NCBI GenBank assembly: GCA_018340375.1
Contig: JAFFJZ010000003.1
Location: 3,720,001-3,784,000 of the forward strand
Length of the DNA stretch: 64,000 nucleotides
Direction of reading: 5' to 3'
Source of the DNA: Gonatopus flavifemur
Lineage: Eukaryota; Arthropoda; Insecta; Hymenoptera; Dryinidae
This document shows positions 27,655 to 41,300 of the stretch, in pieces; within the stretch, counting starts at the first letter, position 1; every line of letters begins with the position of its first letter. The notes beneath the pieces were generated by a model. The model was not told where the DNA came from. It did no database searches and saw only the letters and a list, made by a program, of their open reading frames with translations. Made by a program: the position numbers and the translations under genes.

Positions 27655-28269
27655 TCTCAGTCGGGGATCATGGGTTCAACTTCCACAAGGTCTAAAGCCT
27701 TCAAAAATAAAACATAGCGTTATAAACATTTTATGCCTTGAGAAATCTTTGAGATAAGTTGTAAATCATACGAATGGTACATGGTGCATGGAAATATTCG
27801 TGATAATATGCCTAGGAAATGGAAACCCCATTTTTTCAACATCATCGAATGATCACTAATGAATCCTAGAAAAACGCATTCATGAAATTCCAAATTATTC
27901 ATTTTGTATACAATAAACTGCAGTGTAGAAATGGCGGCGTGATTTCCAACGAAAAATAATTCAAAAATATATAATTTATATATAATTTTTTTATATTGTA
28001 TAAAAATCATGTAAAAATGATGTGAAATATTTATACATGACATTGAAAAAAAAAAGTTATCCATATAGAAATGGTATTTTCGATGTTTCTCCTGTTTTGT
28101 CTGGGACAGGGTGTCCCGGGCAAAATTCCGATGCTTTTTGAGGAAACTAACGGGCCTTTTACTTCAATAAAATATTTGGAAATATCAAATTTCTAAATCA
28201 CAGATAAAATAAGCTAATCATTTGAGTTGCGAATACATCGGCTGTTTCAATGATCACTGAATATACTTT

Positions 28270-28553
28270 CCAGATAGCACACGAGTTCCTAAAAAAGCTC
28301 ATAATGAACACAACACGGGAAAAATAATTTGGCTGCAGCAGCGAAGTGGCTAGCACAGAAATTAGCTCCCGTAGCTAAATTTTAGCTGTCATAGCAAATA
28401 AATCAGCTACATAGGCCAATTTTTTTGCTATCATAACTAAAATTTAGCTGTCCGTGTCCGTGCTAGCCACTTCGCTACTGCAGCTAAATTATTTTTTCTG
28501 TGAATATATTTAGAAAGAACTCTTTTGAAACTCTCATGCTATCTGAGTTATGC
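28270..28553. mobile_element. CCAGATAGCAC-type MITE, interrupted
   Basis: The left end CCAGATAGCACACGAGTTCC and the right end ...CATGCTATCTGAG match the termini of the element at 50644-50878 (same family). It is split by the insertion at 28314-28502, so this copy is older than the insert. Confidence 0.6.
28314..28502. mobile_element. CACGGGAAAAATAATTT-type MITE (nested)
   Basis: The terminal arms are about 43 bp and nearly perfect: CACGGGAAAAATAATTTGGC...GAAGTGGCTAGCAC against GTGCTAGCCACTTC...AAATTATTTTTTCTGTG. The interior repeats the word TTAGCTG / CAGCTAA many times. Related, more decayed copies lie at 12430-12545 and 60210-60573. Confidence 0.8.
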
Positions 28554-29780
28554 AGCTTCTATTCAGGCAACTCAACTCTGAATCTAAACATTTCATCATT
28601 TTTTCCCAGAGGGGAAAGTATTTAAGTTGTGCCTCAAAAATCACTCCCCAAAAGGCTTCTCGAATGGTTTAATCGACAATTACACTGCAATTGCCTTGGG
28701 AAAAAATCATGAATTCAAAGTGGTTTACAAACACACGAATCATTAATGAATTTTGAAAAAATAATTCAATTTGTCAGATATTCGCAGGATCTTCTAAAAT
28801 TTTTTGAGAATGTTAAGATAACTTGCAAATGTCTGACAAATCGGATTTTTTGTTAAATCTTGAGAAATTTTCTGAATTCTGGAAGGAGTCAGGAGGAGTT
28901 TTTTTTTCATGATTCATAAGAGACTTTTGTGTGGTTTAAGCCCTGAGAGCACACAGAGCTCCGAAGGATGTTTCATGAACGTATATTAGAAGTGAGGACA
29001 TTCAAACGATCAATGAACCTTCATTGAAGGTATATCAACTCAAAATCAATGTAAAATTCACCTACTCTGCTTACGTTCTGTTTGGGAGGACATCCCGTGG
29101 AGTTACTAAATTTTTCTACCCACAATACTCAAAGATAACTTATCAAAACGAAGTAAAACAACCAGCCAGACCTTCTGTTTGTACGGAACAAGATCTGGCT
29201 GGTTGATTTTTTTCCATTTAATCAAAATCCCTGCTAAAAATTCCAGGTAGAACAGGTAGGATTCTAATTTAAAAATTCACAAACTTTTTACCCGACTTGA
29301 TCCGAAATTATGGAATTGGAATATCCTGTCAAAAACTGACAGCAATTTTTTGGGAAGGTTCTGTTTGTTACTCACAGACTGTGATATCTAATCAAAAACC
29401 TGACGGAAATTTTCCTGCCAGGTTTTCATCATCGTCATGAAGTAATCAGTTTTATGATTGATTTGATGGAATCCTCCAACTCTGTGTATTATCCGCCAAA
29501 CGCTTAGCCCTCGACTTGTATAATTTGTTTCATATAACTTAATTTAGATCTACCTTTACAAGTTTTACCATCCATTTTTCCTTCCAATATTGTTTTCAAT
29601 AAACTATCGTGCCTTGAGGTGTGTCCTATTAGATTACTTCTCCTTGTTTTGGCAGGATATTACAATTTGGTGATTCCGGACAAAATTGGGTAGAAAGTTT
29701 ATCAGTTTTTGTCCCGATTACCTGGGAAAAAACCGTTCAAAGCTAGACAACAATTTTCTGTTTGGTTTTGTCTGGCATTT

Positions 29781-29895
29781 TTAACAGTGGTACCAGCGAT
29801 CCTTGATGCTCCGTTGCAACCAATGCTCTTAAGTCAGAAAAAGACACGACTATACGTCAGAAAGAGAGATGTCGACCAACGCTGGTATCATCTGG
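29781..29895. mobile_element. TTAA-family MITE, degraded copy
   Basis: TTAA at 29781 is followed by CAGTGGTACCAGCGATC. The right part, AGAAAGAGAGATGTCGACCA then CGCTGGTATC, closely matches the copy at 62375-62476 (AGAAAGAGAGATGTTGACCA, CGCTGGTACC). The right TTAA is lost. Confidence 0.65.
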
Positions 29896-30174
29896 AAATT
29901 CGGTTAGAACTTGTGAGAGAATATTTGTTTTTATCATTGAATTGTATTATCCAAGACATAAATATTAAACGAAATTGGTTATGAGCTTGATTGTAATGAA
30001 TTGTAATATAATATATGCTCAGTGAAACCTCATTGAAATATTATCGGCTGTCAGTGGCATCTCTGATACAGTACGATGAAAAATATTTCTGTATTTCAAC
30101 AACATTGTTACAATATTATCACAATATAATTTTCAGTATAGTGGTAATATAATATTATGGTTGTAACTTGTGAT

Positions 30175-30285
30175 TTAAGGGGATACTAACGCCGGGACTG
30201 TAAGATTTGTCCAAAATACTTGAATATTTTGGAAAAATCTTACACGAAAAATTTGGCTAATGTCCCGACGCTAGTATCTCCTTAA
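30175..30285. mobile_element. TTAA-flanked MITE (piggyBac-like)
   Basis: TTAA (30175-30178) is followed by GGGGATACTAACGCCGGGAC. The right end GTCCCGACGCTAGTATCTCC is followed by TTAA (30282-30285). The 103-bp body has inverted ends and an internal hairpin (AAGATTTGTCCAAAATA / TATTTTGGAAAAATCTT). TTAA duplication is the hallmark of the piggyBac superfamily. Confidence 0.8.
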
Positions 30286-30608
30286 TTGAAATTTTTTTTC
30301 TATTCAATTCTACTACTGTCTTCTGCTAATGAAATGAATGCTTCAACGGACAACCAATCAGAAAGAGCGCTTAGCAACATGGATCCTCAAACTGATATCC
30401 CCCTTTCGTCTTATCGAGAGTAATTTTATAAGCCTTCATAGCTCCGTTATTTATAAGTCTACGGTTTGTATGCTGTGAGTGGATAATGTAAAAATTGAAC
30501 TGTCTTCAATTGTCTTGAAGTGGTTTTGAAAATTATTAAAATATCTTACACACTGCTATATTCTTCAATCGTTCAATATTACAATCATTCAAGCGCAAAT
30601 ATCGAAAA

Positions 30609-33600
30609 ATGGTATTAAATATTTTGAGAAACTACTTATTCGTAGTAACGGAAAAACGTAAGGAAGATTTTAATACTTTGCTCTCTCGAATCAAAGTTCA
30701 TAAAATAAATTATTTATACTGATTTGAATTTTTTCAATAATATATGAATAAATGTAGACTTCTTGTGGAAATATTGATAAAAGAATTAGAAAAACCATTG
30801 GAAAAATTTCAAGATATTTTGTTTTTTACCGCATGTTTTGCTTCTAATAATTCTAGTCCTGGTTCGACGAATAAAATATGAACCAGAAAGACAATCCAGA
30901 AACCACTTGAAACAATTAAATCATTTTTCGTAATAGTGTAGCAGATGAAAAATATTTTCCATATATTTCTGATGATGATAATTATGTGTCATTGATTTCA
31001 GATGTCCAAAATAATTTGAGGAGAAAATTTTCTACAACAATGGATCCCAGTAAATATAAAACATTGGAGATATCGGTACCAAAACCATTTGTATACATGG
31101 TCAAATTAAACAGACCCAACAAATTGAATGCTATGAATTCTACAATGTGGGAGTGAGTGATTGATTTTTAATTTAAATATTTCTCAATGCTTTATTTCCA
31201 TCATTTCTTTTTCTTACGCTTTTATAGGGAATTTGCTACCTGTTTCAATGAATTGGCAGTTGAGCAGAATTGTAGAACAATTGTACTATCAGCTGCTGGA
31301 AAATCATTTTGTGCAGGTAATTCATTCGTGAAGTAAAAATATCAAGTAACTTTTAATGGATGGGTAAAAAGAACGTTTTTTAAATGTTGATGGAGAGCAA
31401 TAGAGTTCGATTTTGAATTCTCAACAATTTTTTCAGATCCAATGTCCACTACAATAGTAATTCTCATGAAATTCCTAGTCGCCTGTAGTTTCCAAAATAT
31501 TGAATCTAATGATTTTTCATAGGAAAAATTTTTCTTTCCGATCCGAACATTATGTATTTTTTATAAAGGGCAAAAAATTCTATGTAGAATCGTTATCGCT
31601 AAGAATGGGCGATTTTTATATCCACAAAAATATCAAATTACTATAGATATCTTTTAAACTTCGATATAAAAACATCGAAACATCACCCATCTCTATTTAT
31701 TATACATGAAATTTTACATTCATGGCGAAAAATGAAAAAACACGATTTCAAAAGAATTATTCCATCGTTCACATTCAAAATACCACCCATGTGGAGTAGT
31801 TATCGAAATTATATATAATTTATATATAAAGTTTATCGAGTTGTATATACATTATATATAATTTAAAAAATTTTCTCACTGAGGGAGCTGTGATTAAAAT
31901 CCACGATTTATACCAGTTTTCTTCAGAATCTATGAGCTGTGTTACTACTCTTCATGAAAGTTTCCATAAATTATATACAAATTCTATACAATCGTTACAT
32001 AAGATTCCAAACGATTCTTTATAAAATTTATATAAAAGTCTTCCACATCGAATTTTATACAGGAAAGTGTTTGTTTGTTTTTTGAACCTTTTTTTATATT
32101 ATGCAATCTGCAACTTTTTCACAGTCAAAAAAGTCGAAGGAGAAGAGGAAATTAGAATAAAATATCCAAGAATAACTTGAAAAGGCACGAAAGGAATCGA
32201 TCAACAAGATTTCAATCAAGATTTGAATGTTCAGCAGGAGGAGATTATTTTTTCAAGACAGGCAGGATTAAACAAAGTTGATGTTCACAGGTATTGATCT
32301 ACAAGACATGATTCAGCTTGGGCAGCATTTAGCAGAACACGAGGATGTTGCACGAAAGTGTAAAATATTAGAAAACATGATTAAAAAATATCAAAACTCA
32401 TTCACTGCAATAGAAAAGGTTTGCATCGAATTTATCATTTTAAGATGCATGAAATAATTTCTTTGAAGCTCTCAATCACAAATTCAAGCAACACAAGGCA
32501 AAGTATTACAGAAGCTACGTCGCAAGTTCTTTTACATTAAAATGTCCGTATCAGGGTGTTAAAATAATGGAATCACGTCTTTAGAGGCAATGGGAGTTTG
32601 CAAAAAGAACGTAAAGCAGCGTATAATGAAGTGCAAAAGGGAAGTGGAATCTCTATCAAACGGAATAATACTTTTCGTGAAACTTATGATTGTATTACGT
32701 TCCAAAGAGCGAGCATCTCATACTCCGAGCGTATATTTTCACCCTGAGCGATCGAGACATTCTAAAATCAAATGATCTTGCGGAATCTGTAAGATCCCTG
32801 TCGCGGATATTCGAATGTACAAGAACTCGGATTGTAACTTCTATGATATTTACTTCGCCTGTAAACACAACTTTCAACATATTTAAATCAGTTACTTCTC
32901 ATCTTGAAATTTATCTTCTTTCTTCTATTAGTGCTATTATTCGGTAAAACAAAGTTCCTTTAATTTCATCATGCACGAGTCCGTTAGTTTATTCATGAGT
33001 ATCATGAAATGATGTAAGACCTACGTTCAAACAATTCTTATTATTTTAGTGTTGTAAACCAGTTATAGCTGCGGTACATGGCGCGTGTATAGGCGCTGGA
33101 GTGGATATGATCAGTGCAGCGGATATACGTTACAGCACATCAGACAGTTGGTTTCAAATCAAGGAGGTAGACATCGGCATGGCAGCCGATGTGGGTACGC
33201 TACAAAGATTTCCAAAAATCGTTGGCTCCGATAGTCTAGTCAGGGAACTTGTTTATACCGCAAGAAAATTCCCAGCGAGTGAAGCGTTGCAGTGTGGTTT
33301 TGTAAGTCGAGTTTTCGATAATCAGGAAAGGTAAGGAGAAAAACAATATCGAAGTTTCATATACTCATATATTCTTACTCAATTCATTCTCAAACCGTGT
33401 TCCAGTTTGATGTGTAAATCGATAGAATTGGCTGAAGAAATTGCTGGCAAAAGTCCTGTTGCGGTACAAGGATCAAAATCAAACTTAGTCTATTCTAGAG
33501 ATCATAGCGTTGAAGAAGGATTGAATCATATTGTAAGTTCATTCCACCTACAATCAGATATAATATATCAATTAAAATTGCATTCGAAAATAAACTTTTG

Positions 33601-33793
33601 AATCGTTCAATTATGGTGTAATACAGATTATTCGATTTGCAATGTAATTATTTAGAACATATAAGTAAGTTTGATTATACCATATATTTTTCAGACAATG
33701 CGTAATCAAGTAATGCTCCAAAGTGAAGATTTCATCAACGCGGCTATGGCTCAAGCCACCAAAGGCGATCCGCCAGTGTTTTCAAAATTGTAA
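30609..33793 (+). CDS. Ech1: ECH1, delta3,5-delta2,4-dienoyl-CoA isomerase
   Basis: A crotonase-fold enzyme that isomerises 3,5-dienoyl-CoA to 2,4-dienoyl-CoA in the breakdown of unsaturated fatty acids with odd-numbered double bonds. Exons are 30609-30657, 31002-31152, 31228-31316, 32291-32418, 33050-33330, 33406-33532 and 33695-33793 (924 nt, 307 aa; all phases match). Landmarks are LNRPNKLNAMN, FCAGIDL, HGACIGAGVDM and KEVDIGMAADVGTLQR. Asp158, Glu178 and Asp186 match the catalytic acids known from rat ECH1. The N-terminus (basic, hydroxylated, NNLRRKFSTT) looks like a mitochondrial presequence. The protein ends in Ser-Lys-Leu, a peroxisomal PTS1, so both destinations are predicted, as known for mammalian ECH1. 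Exon 1 is the least certain piece. Its neighbour DRC8 is convergent. Confidence 0.95.
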
Positions 33794-33889
33794 TTCTTAC
33801 TTTGTGATTTATAATGTATAAAATCTTTGATCAGATTATTTTTTTATTGAAATATTATTAATATAATGATTTGTATGTTTTATAATGAG

Positions 33890-33895
33890 AATAAA
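33890..33895 (+). terminator. ECH1 poly(A) signal
   Basis: AATAAA lies about 100 bp after the ECH1 stop and before the convergent DRC8 stop, in AT-rich 3' sequence. Confidence 0.55.
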
Positions 33896-33976
33896 CTATT
33901 GAACAAACTGCAACGTACTTTGTAAAATATCAAACACCAAATTTAATATTTGAATTCAGAACTTTCGTTTTCTTTT

Positions 33977-35023
33977 TCAAAGAAGTAATTTTTCTAAATC
34001 AAAAATATTAGTTTTCTTGGGTTTCATGGCTAATCTTTCGGCATCCATTTCATCAACCATAACGTAAATGTTTAAATGTGGAGGAGTTTTATCCTAAAGA
34101 ACGTATGGAAAGTAAACCAATTTGCTTTGTAGTTACACAAATTTAGTGGCGATGTACTTACAATCAATGAATTGATATAACGTTCGTAGTGGATTTTTTT
34201 GGTTTCTGGATCGCAAGCGATAACCATCATATCAGCCACCTCTTCTTTCGTAAATGGCTCTCCAACTTCCATAATTATTTTCTCTAGTTCATCTCTCATG
34301 ATGTAGCCACGGTTTTTGGGATCTAATATTTGAAAAGCTTTCAACAGATCTTCCGGCTCCGCTGGTTTAAATCTGAAAAAAAGACTCAATAGGAAAGATG
34401 TATCTTAATTCGAACTGAATATCTAATCATTCGAAGATAATTACTTTCTTTCATTTATCGCTTTAGTCATATAAGTTAGAAATCTAGCTAGCGGCACTGA
34501 ATTATTTTCCACATCTTCAACTTCCACTTGTATCTCTTGCAATTCAGCTTCCGTGATAACACATCCTAGAAAAATTCATAATAAATATTTTAAATATATT
34601 ATATTCTTATTTTATCGTTATTTACCCAAAGATCGAATTATTGTTCCTAAATCTCGTACATCCACTTCCCCGTTTCTCGCATTGTCGAACACATCAAATG
34701 CTTCGCAGAGTCTTTTATCCAACATTGTTGATTCCGCGATTTCCACGACACCTTAGCGTGATCAAATATATAAGTACATATTCAATCTCATTGAACATGG
34801 TTGTTACGGCACGTTTGGTCAATACGATTGATGAAATAACATCTTACCACATTGGTTACATTATATTTAAAAATAGTATATATTTTCTACTGAGATGATG
34901 ATGATTTACAATGTTTTTATAATTGATAAATTGTTGAAAATCAATCCTACTTGTACTTCTGATTCTTTCGGTTTTTGTCATTCGTCTTGGACGCATAACC
35001 GATGCTCGAGTTTCTGAATCCAT
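33977..35023 (-). CDS. EFCAB2: DRC8/EFCAB2-like EF-hand protein
   Basis: This resembles EFCAB2 (DRC8), a calmodulin-like subunit of the nexin-dynein regulatory complex of motile axonemes; in an insect that would mean sperm tails or sensory cilia. Exons from 5' to 3' are 34951-35023, 34626-34751, 34445-34565, 34162-34372 and 33977-34093 (648 nt, 215 aa). The first EF-hand-like unit is at residues 40-65 (CEAFDVFDNARNGEVDVRDL), the second at 118-140 (KAFQILDPKNRGYIMRDELE). The linker ARFLTYMTKAINERKFKPAEPEDLL parallels the human protein. Both Ca-binding loops lack some canonical acidic positions (for example Lys and Arg at loop positions 3 and 5 of the second), so calcium binding is doubtful. 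A C-terminal tail (NIYVMVDEMDAERLAMKPKK) extends past the mammalian end. Identification rests on remembered family sequence; another DRC8-like EF-hand protein is possible. Confidence 0.82.
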
Positions 35024-35313
35024 GATAAAAATATGGAAAATCCTTCATAATCATTCCAATAATGTAAAATGAATTTGAAGGATAGTCAATTCTAATGTAA
35101 GTGATTTCATTTATGAGTAGCTGGTATCCATAATAATGTATATCATATTAAAAAAGAATATACAAATTATTACTGGAGGATTTGATTTGACAGATTAAAA
35201 AAAAACAGAACATCTGACTATCGCGATGCATTACCCCATTAGATTTATGAACATTATTCACAAACATTCGCAAGACTTATTTATTACATTATACACAAAT
35301 TATATTATTATGA

Positions 35314-38300
35314 TCAAAAGTGTGCAGTTTGTCGATCAATTTCGGTGAGATCTTCAATTATTTCTTGTACTCTGGTTCCTATTTTTTTGGCAACCTCTAT
35401 TTTCTCGTTGTTGGGAAGGAAAAGGTATCGCCAAACTAAATCTCCGTCGATTATTCCTCTCGCGGGATTACCATGCATTTTTATATAACTCTTGTATGTT
35501 CTAGAAACAAAAGAATCCATATTCGAATTGGTTTTTATTACATTATTTGAATGATAAAATAAAATCTCACCTGTAAGATTTTGGGTTCAAACCCGCTATA
35601 TGACAAATATGACTAACCAATACGTTTTGTAACATAAGTAACCTGCGGTAAGTTTTTTCTGGTACTGGGAGAATGTAACCAAGGCTACCATCGAGGGAGG
35701 CTGAAGGATAGAACAAATCGAATCACGTAACGAATAATTGTTTTATTCGAATATACGATAGTGGATTATAATGTATACTTACCGTACATAGTAACATGTC
35801 TTTTATCAGCACCTGCGAAGTACTTTTTACTATTAACCGAATCGGTAAGTCTACATTTGATGCGGAAAAACGTGTTCACTTTTTGTCCTAAATGAAAATC
35901 AGCTTTTCTAATCAATTTTTGTCCACCAAGACTTTCTCTAGATTCAGGTTGGTACATAAATAAAGCTATGTTTCCTTCGCCGTCGGCTACAAGAAAACCT
36001 AAATTATTGTTATCTATTAAATATTCTATCGTATACACTTCTGCGGGTCTGAAATCCTGAAATAATGAAATAATTCATATAAATTCTCAGATTCAGATTA
36101 AAGAGACACTTTAACATTAGATCAGAAAATAAACTTACTCTGCTGACAAGAGATAGCGTCCTATATTCTTCTTGAAACCTCAATAAACTGATACTTTTAT
36201 ATACATCAGCTACTAAAATCAAACTCTTTATGCTCAACATTTGATGAATGTATATTTGTGTATCTATAAATGCAACTCCCACAAGATCGTTGTCTTTTAG
36301 TTGCCAAATATAAATCTAAAAACAAAATTGAGTGTTCATTCATTCTCTTTGAGCATGTATTATGTAAGAATACCTTTTGACCAACTGCCGAAACAAGAAA
36401 TCCTGACACTTGTGTGATGGCTGTTATGGGACCTTTCTGCTCTTTGGCATAAATTTGTTTGAACCTATTCTTTGTTAAAGGTTGACCAGGTTCTGGTACG
36501 ACTTCGATAATATCAAATATAAGTATCTGTTTAACATAAATCACAATTTTTCAAACTATTCAAAACATTTCATTGCAACAAAATGAATCAAGTTCCTCAC
36601 CCTTCCTCTACTCGTAATATCTTCACCATAATTATAATTTGTTCCTAAAACTATGTATCCTTTAAGACCAGATCTGGTTCCTTCGTAAGCCAAAGAAACA
36701 TTTTTCAAACACGTGACATGCTCCCACTGATCGAGTTCGATTTTTGTATTTGGTATAGTTTCCCAGGAAACAGGTGAGAATAACACTATAGAAAATTGTT
36801 CTTGGGTTGGATATAAGAATCTCTCAGATCTTTCTTCTTCTGTGAATTCCTGTATCAAACATATTTCGTAATTTATACGTAATAAAAAAGTTTAAATTGA
36901 AATTTTACCTTATCCTCTCCATTGAACTTATAGTAACTTTTGAGTGGTTCGGCTATGCTAGTGATAACGCAGTAGGTTTTACTTTCGAGATGATAAGTCA
37001 CGAAATGTGGAGTGCATCGTAATGGAACTTTTCTCACAGGCCATGGAGCGTCATAAGATAAATGTGTAGGAAGAACACATATTCTCAATTCATCCTGATT
37101 TTGAGAGAACAAAAAATGATTGAAGATTCGATTGAAATCAGTAAGTCATATGAAAGTTCTTCAATCTCACCTTTCTATTGAAATACAGAAAACCTTGAGG
37201 ACAATTTACATTGTTGAACGGCGCAAAGGACGTGATAGGTCCATCGATACCCATCGGATGGGTACGTAATTCACCACGTCCCGTTAAAAATATCCAATGA
37301 GGATATTCACCGCAAATAAAAACTCCATTATATCCGGCAATATTACTGAAGTATCTCATCATGCAAACGCGTGTTTCGTTCATCATGGGCATGTCTTCTT
37401 CTTTAGGTTTGGAACTGAAATTGTGATTATTTAAAATTCAAATATTCTCTTTTTACATACAAAATTGTATTGTTATTTCATTCAAACCTCATGTTTCCTG
37501 GTATAATACTGTGATCCAACTTTTTAAACCTCAATTTCAAATGACCCTTTGGATATCTGTAGGCTTGATAGATTTGTAATTCCGAATCAAGTCGTACAAG
37601 TAACATTGGCCTATTTCCATGATGTCCAAGAGCTACTGCCAATATTTCACGAACCTAAAGGAATCACGGTGATCACAATTACAGATTCTATTTTACAATA
37701 TCAATAATTTTCATTGTTATTACTACCTGATTCTCAGGATTGGGGATTTCATTGACCGGAGCTGTTTGTAAAGTTGTCGATTCCATACTGTCATGCAAAA
37801 CATATTGCCCGTAACCAAAATTACGAATCAAATAGGATAAACGTAAATCTGGGAGAGAATAGATTTCCAAAGTTCCGCTGTCTCGGTATACGAGTAACCA
37901 ATACGTAGGTTTCATCTCTTGTAAATATTTTTGCCACCTATATCAATGACATAGCAATTATAAATTTCTTGTTATGATTACAGAAAAAAATACAATTCAA
38001 ATAAAAAATATTACCAAAGAGTTTTTTTGGTACTGCTTTCCGTTGATTTCAACTGGGAGGGCATAGGCATTTGAAAAGCAGGTGCATCGCCGTATAATAA
38101 ATCATCCTCATTGTCCACATTAGTGATCAAAGAAGGTTCCTCGACGTAACTTTGTTCTTCGATCGTTTCGTCTTCTGCACTTTCCGGTAATTGTGTCGTA
38201 AAAATACCACTTACATCTCTGTAAGCGCATAAGGCTTCTATTTGTGGACGCTATTAACAACAATGATCATTTTTATTCAGGTTTTAAAAATATGTATAAC

Positions 38301-41300
38301 ATAAATACATACAAATAGTAAATTTGCAGCTTGAACGTATAGTCTTGCCGTCCCTCTTCCTTCTCTCAAAGTTAATAACATCACTTGACCATCTTCCGAC
38401 AGTAACGTGAGGTACGGATCCGCGCAACTCGCGTGAACGATAGGACATCCAAGATCCATTGGTAAATGTTGGATCTGCACATAATGAGTGAATGGATGTT
38501 TTGTAAATAAATATTGACGAAAGATAAGTAAAAGTATACAAATTATGGATACAAACTTGTTCTGTTCCTTGCAAGAGTCGCACGCCCATTTGCGTTACTT
38601 GAACGATGTATCTATTTGCACCCATATTACCAGCAAATATTGTGGGTCCTTGTGTACTGAAACCACTTTGATCAACCTCATTTATTTCTTGACCAGTTTG
38701 GAGAATCTAACGGAACAATAAAAGTATCTGAATATGTCAAGTATAATGATTTCACGGACTAAATGAATATCATACCATTGTAGAATCCTCTTGACTCAAT
38801 ATCAAGAAAGCGTGTGATCCTTCGGTTTCTGGTTTCAATTGTTCTTCGTTATTTGGATTACCAACGACGGTCCACATATCCTCACAACCAGGCAATTCAA
38901 AGGTGGTTACAACCTATTGTTCATCATCAATTGAAGTTAATGAAGAATCAATTACATGAATTTAATATGTTTATTCAATTACCTGAGGACGAATTGAACG
39001 TTGAAGTACACAAAGAGCACCGTTTTTTCCATAACCAGATGTTGTCACCAATTCTACGTCGGGATCTTGGTTATGAGAAAATTCTTCTGATAAAAACGCA
39101 GGTTCACCCATTGAAATATTTCCACATGGTCCAATGTTTAACAAACTGTCACATACCTGAAAATTTCAACGAAAAAGATACATTTGATTCAGATTCATTT
39201 ACTGTTGATAAGAATTTTGTTGACTTTAATGCGAAAGTTCCACTTGAAAATCTTTTCATGATTCAATTTTTAATCTTTGATTTCTACATACTTTGTTTGT
39301 TTCAATCGAGTCAAAATTGATCTTTGAATTTTATACAATTGGAGTGAAAAAATGAAAAGTTCACATGCTTACAAGTTTGCAGCTACTCCCTGCATAATTT
39401 TTTCTTTCTATTAGTAAAATTATTTCTTATTCCAAAAAATTAAATAGGACGCATAACGTTAACAGACCGAATCGAAGATTTAGAAGACATAAATTTTGTA
39501 ATATAGGAAATTATGATGATTCTATACCTCAAATATGTAAGATGTTATTTGAATGGAAGTACGAGTTTCACTTCCGTATACTTCCAATTCTTCTGGATCT
39601 TTGATATCCAGTACATCGGATGCCATCCAATCTCCAAGAAAATCTTGTTTGTGCTTTTTCGCAGGAGTTTCTTCGTTATCATTATCAATAGTCATAATTT
39701 CATCGCTGTATAAATTTTTTACATTTTCGGACTCTTTTTCTGTAAACCTCAGTAACAAAGAATTGCCAAGACGAGATCCGAGGAACAGATAATTATCTTC
39801 ACACATGCATACCTGTAATCGAGAAAACAAACTCTCCTTAGGTGTATGGTTACATTTAAATATTTATACATTAATAACGGTGGTTTGAATCGAAATTTCG
39901 AAAAAATATGGAAAATATGATATGAACCTGGTAGTATTTTTTTCAAGTATTCAAAATACCTTGAAGCTTTAGTTACTTTCACTAATCAATTGAATTAGAA
40001 GAGTATTGATTTTGGTATTTGGTTACATGGGTCAAAAAATCGTGTATAGCATTATTACTTACACACGAAGTCAACACGCTAGCAGCAGCTTTATCAAAGT
40101 GAAATCCACGAACGGAACGCATACTGTCCGCGAATAAGGATAACACATATAATTCTCCAGTTTTTAACGAAATCACTAATCGATCTGAAGATATGAAAGC
40201 TACTTGAGATCCTTCTAAACTCATTTTCACTCCCTCTTGTGGTTCTGTGAACAAATCAAATGATTATGATTTGAATATTGAACACTTATTTTATGTTTTG
40301 ACTAAATATTCGATAATATAATTCATGAATAAGAAAAGTGGAGTAAGTACATGGCAAATCTCACTTGAAAATTGGTATTTTAATAATCTAAGTAAGAAGA
40401 CAACTTACTCAATGGAAAATTTGTACTTGTATCTGCCAAACTGTTCAATGATACCCCATACGGAGGAATACTTTGATTCAAATAAATCAAAGAATTAACT
40501 GACATAATCAATGTTCCACCCAGCGGTTTTTTCACGGGTACTGCCTGATAACAATCAAACGGTAAATTGGAAACTGACCAGATAATAGGATGGACCCTTT
40601 GTTGAATATTTAGGGATATCGCAACCATGGCACAAGTATCTTGCCTTACTGCAATTCGACTGTATAAAAGGGAAATTCTTCATGAATAAAACGAATTCAA
40701 GAGCAAAAATAGAATATGTATAATATAATGTTCTAAATGCTCGTACCCAGAAAATGTTTTCACTGGTTCATATAATATCAATAACGTTGGTTCATAATAT
40801 CCATGTAAAAATTGTAAATCTATAACATTATCCATTTTTTCTTCTAAATTTTTCAGTACTATCATATACGACGAGAGTATTGGAGTTTTATTTGAAGATG
40901 AATATTTAGTATTCTCTAACAGATCTCCATCATCCAAAATGGGATCTTTACGAAAGGGCAGAACAACTAATTTCCTTCCATATATCAACATCACTGCACA
41001 TCGTCCTTCAGGATCTACTCTAACTATTGGAATATGATGATGATTAGTCCAGCCATCCTGAAAGTTGTTAAAATCGAAACAAAGCAAGTGTGAATGATTT
41101 TTGTATTATACCAATAAGACTTGATAACGCTTCTTCAATTTTTTAAAGTGGTATTCAATAATCGATACTCGATATCTCATTGCTCCACTAGACTTGGCAA
41201 TTATTTGAATGCTCATGACATATTGATTTTCACCCTTAGTTTTAGTACAGTAAAGTTTATAATATGTTAGTATCTAAAATTTGCTTCTTCTTATAAACAA

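Larger units (their letters stand above)
26572..30608. other. Intergenic between divergent ATF6 and ECH1
   Basis: This is 4 kb with no supported coding exon. The first 300 bp upstream of ATF6 (26800-26930) are distinctly GC-richer than the surroundings and may hold its promoter. The rest is crowded with inverted-repeat elements (27344, 28270, 29781 and 30175 entries) and a repeat block at 27258 shared with 48640. Short frames here coincide with those repeats. Confidence 0.6.

Noticed and set aside
38814..39320. 168-codon + strand frame
   Set aside because: It is antisense to CPSF1 exons 7 and 8, which are strongly conserved.
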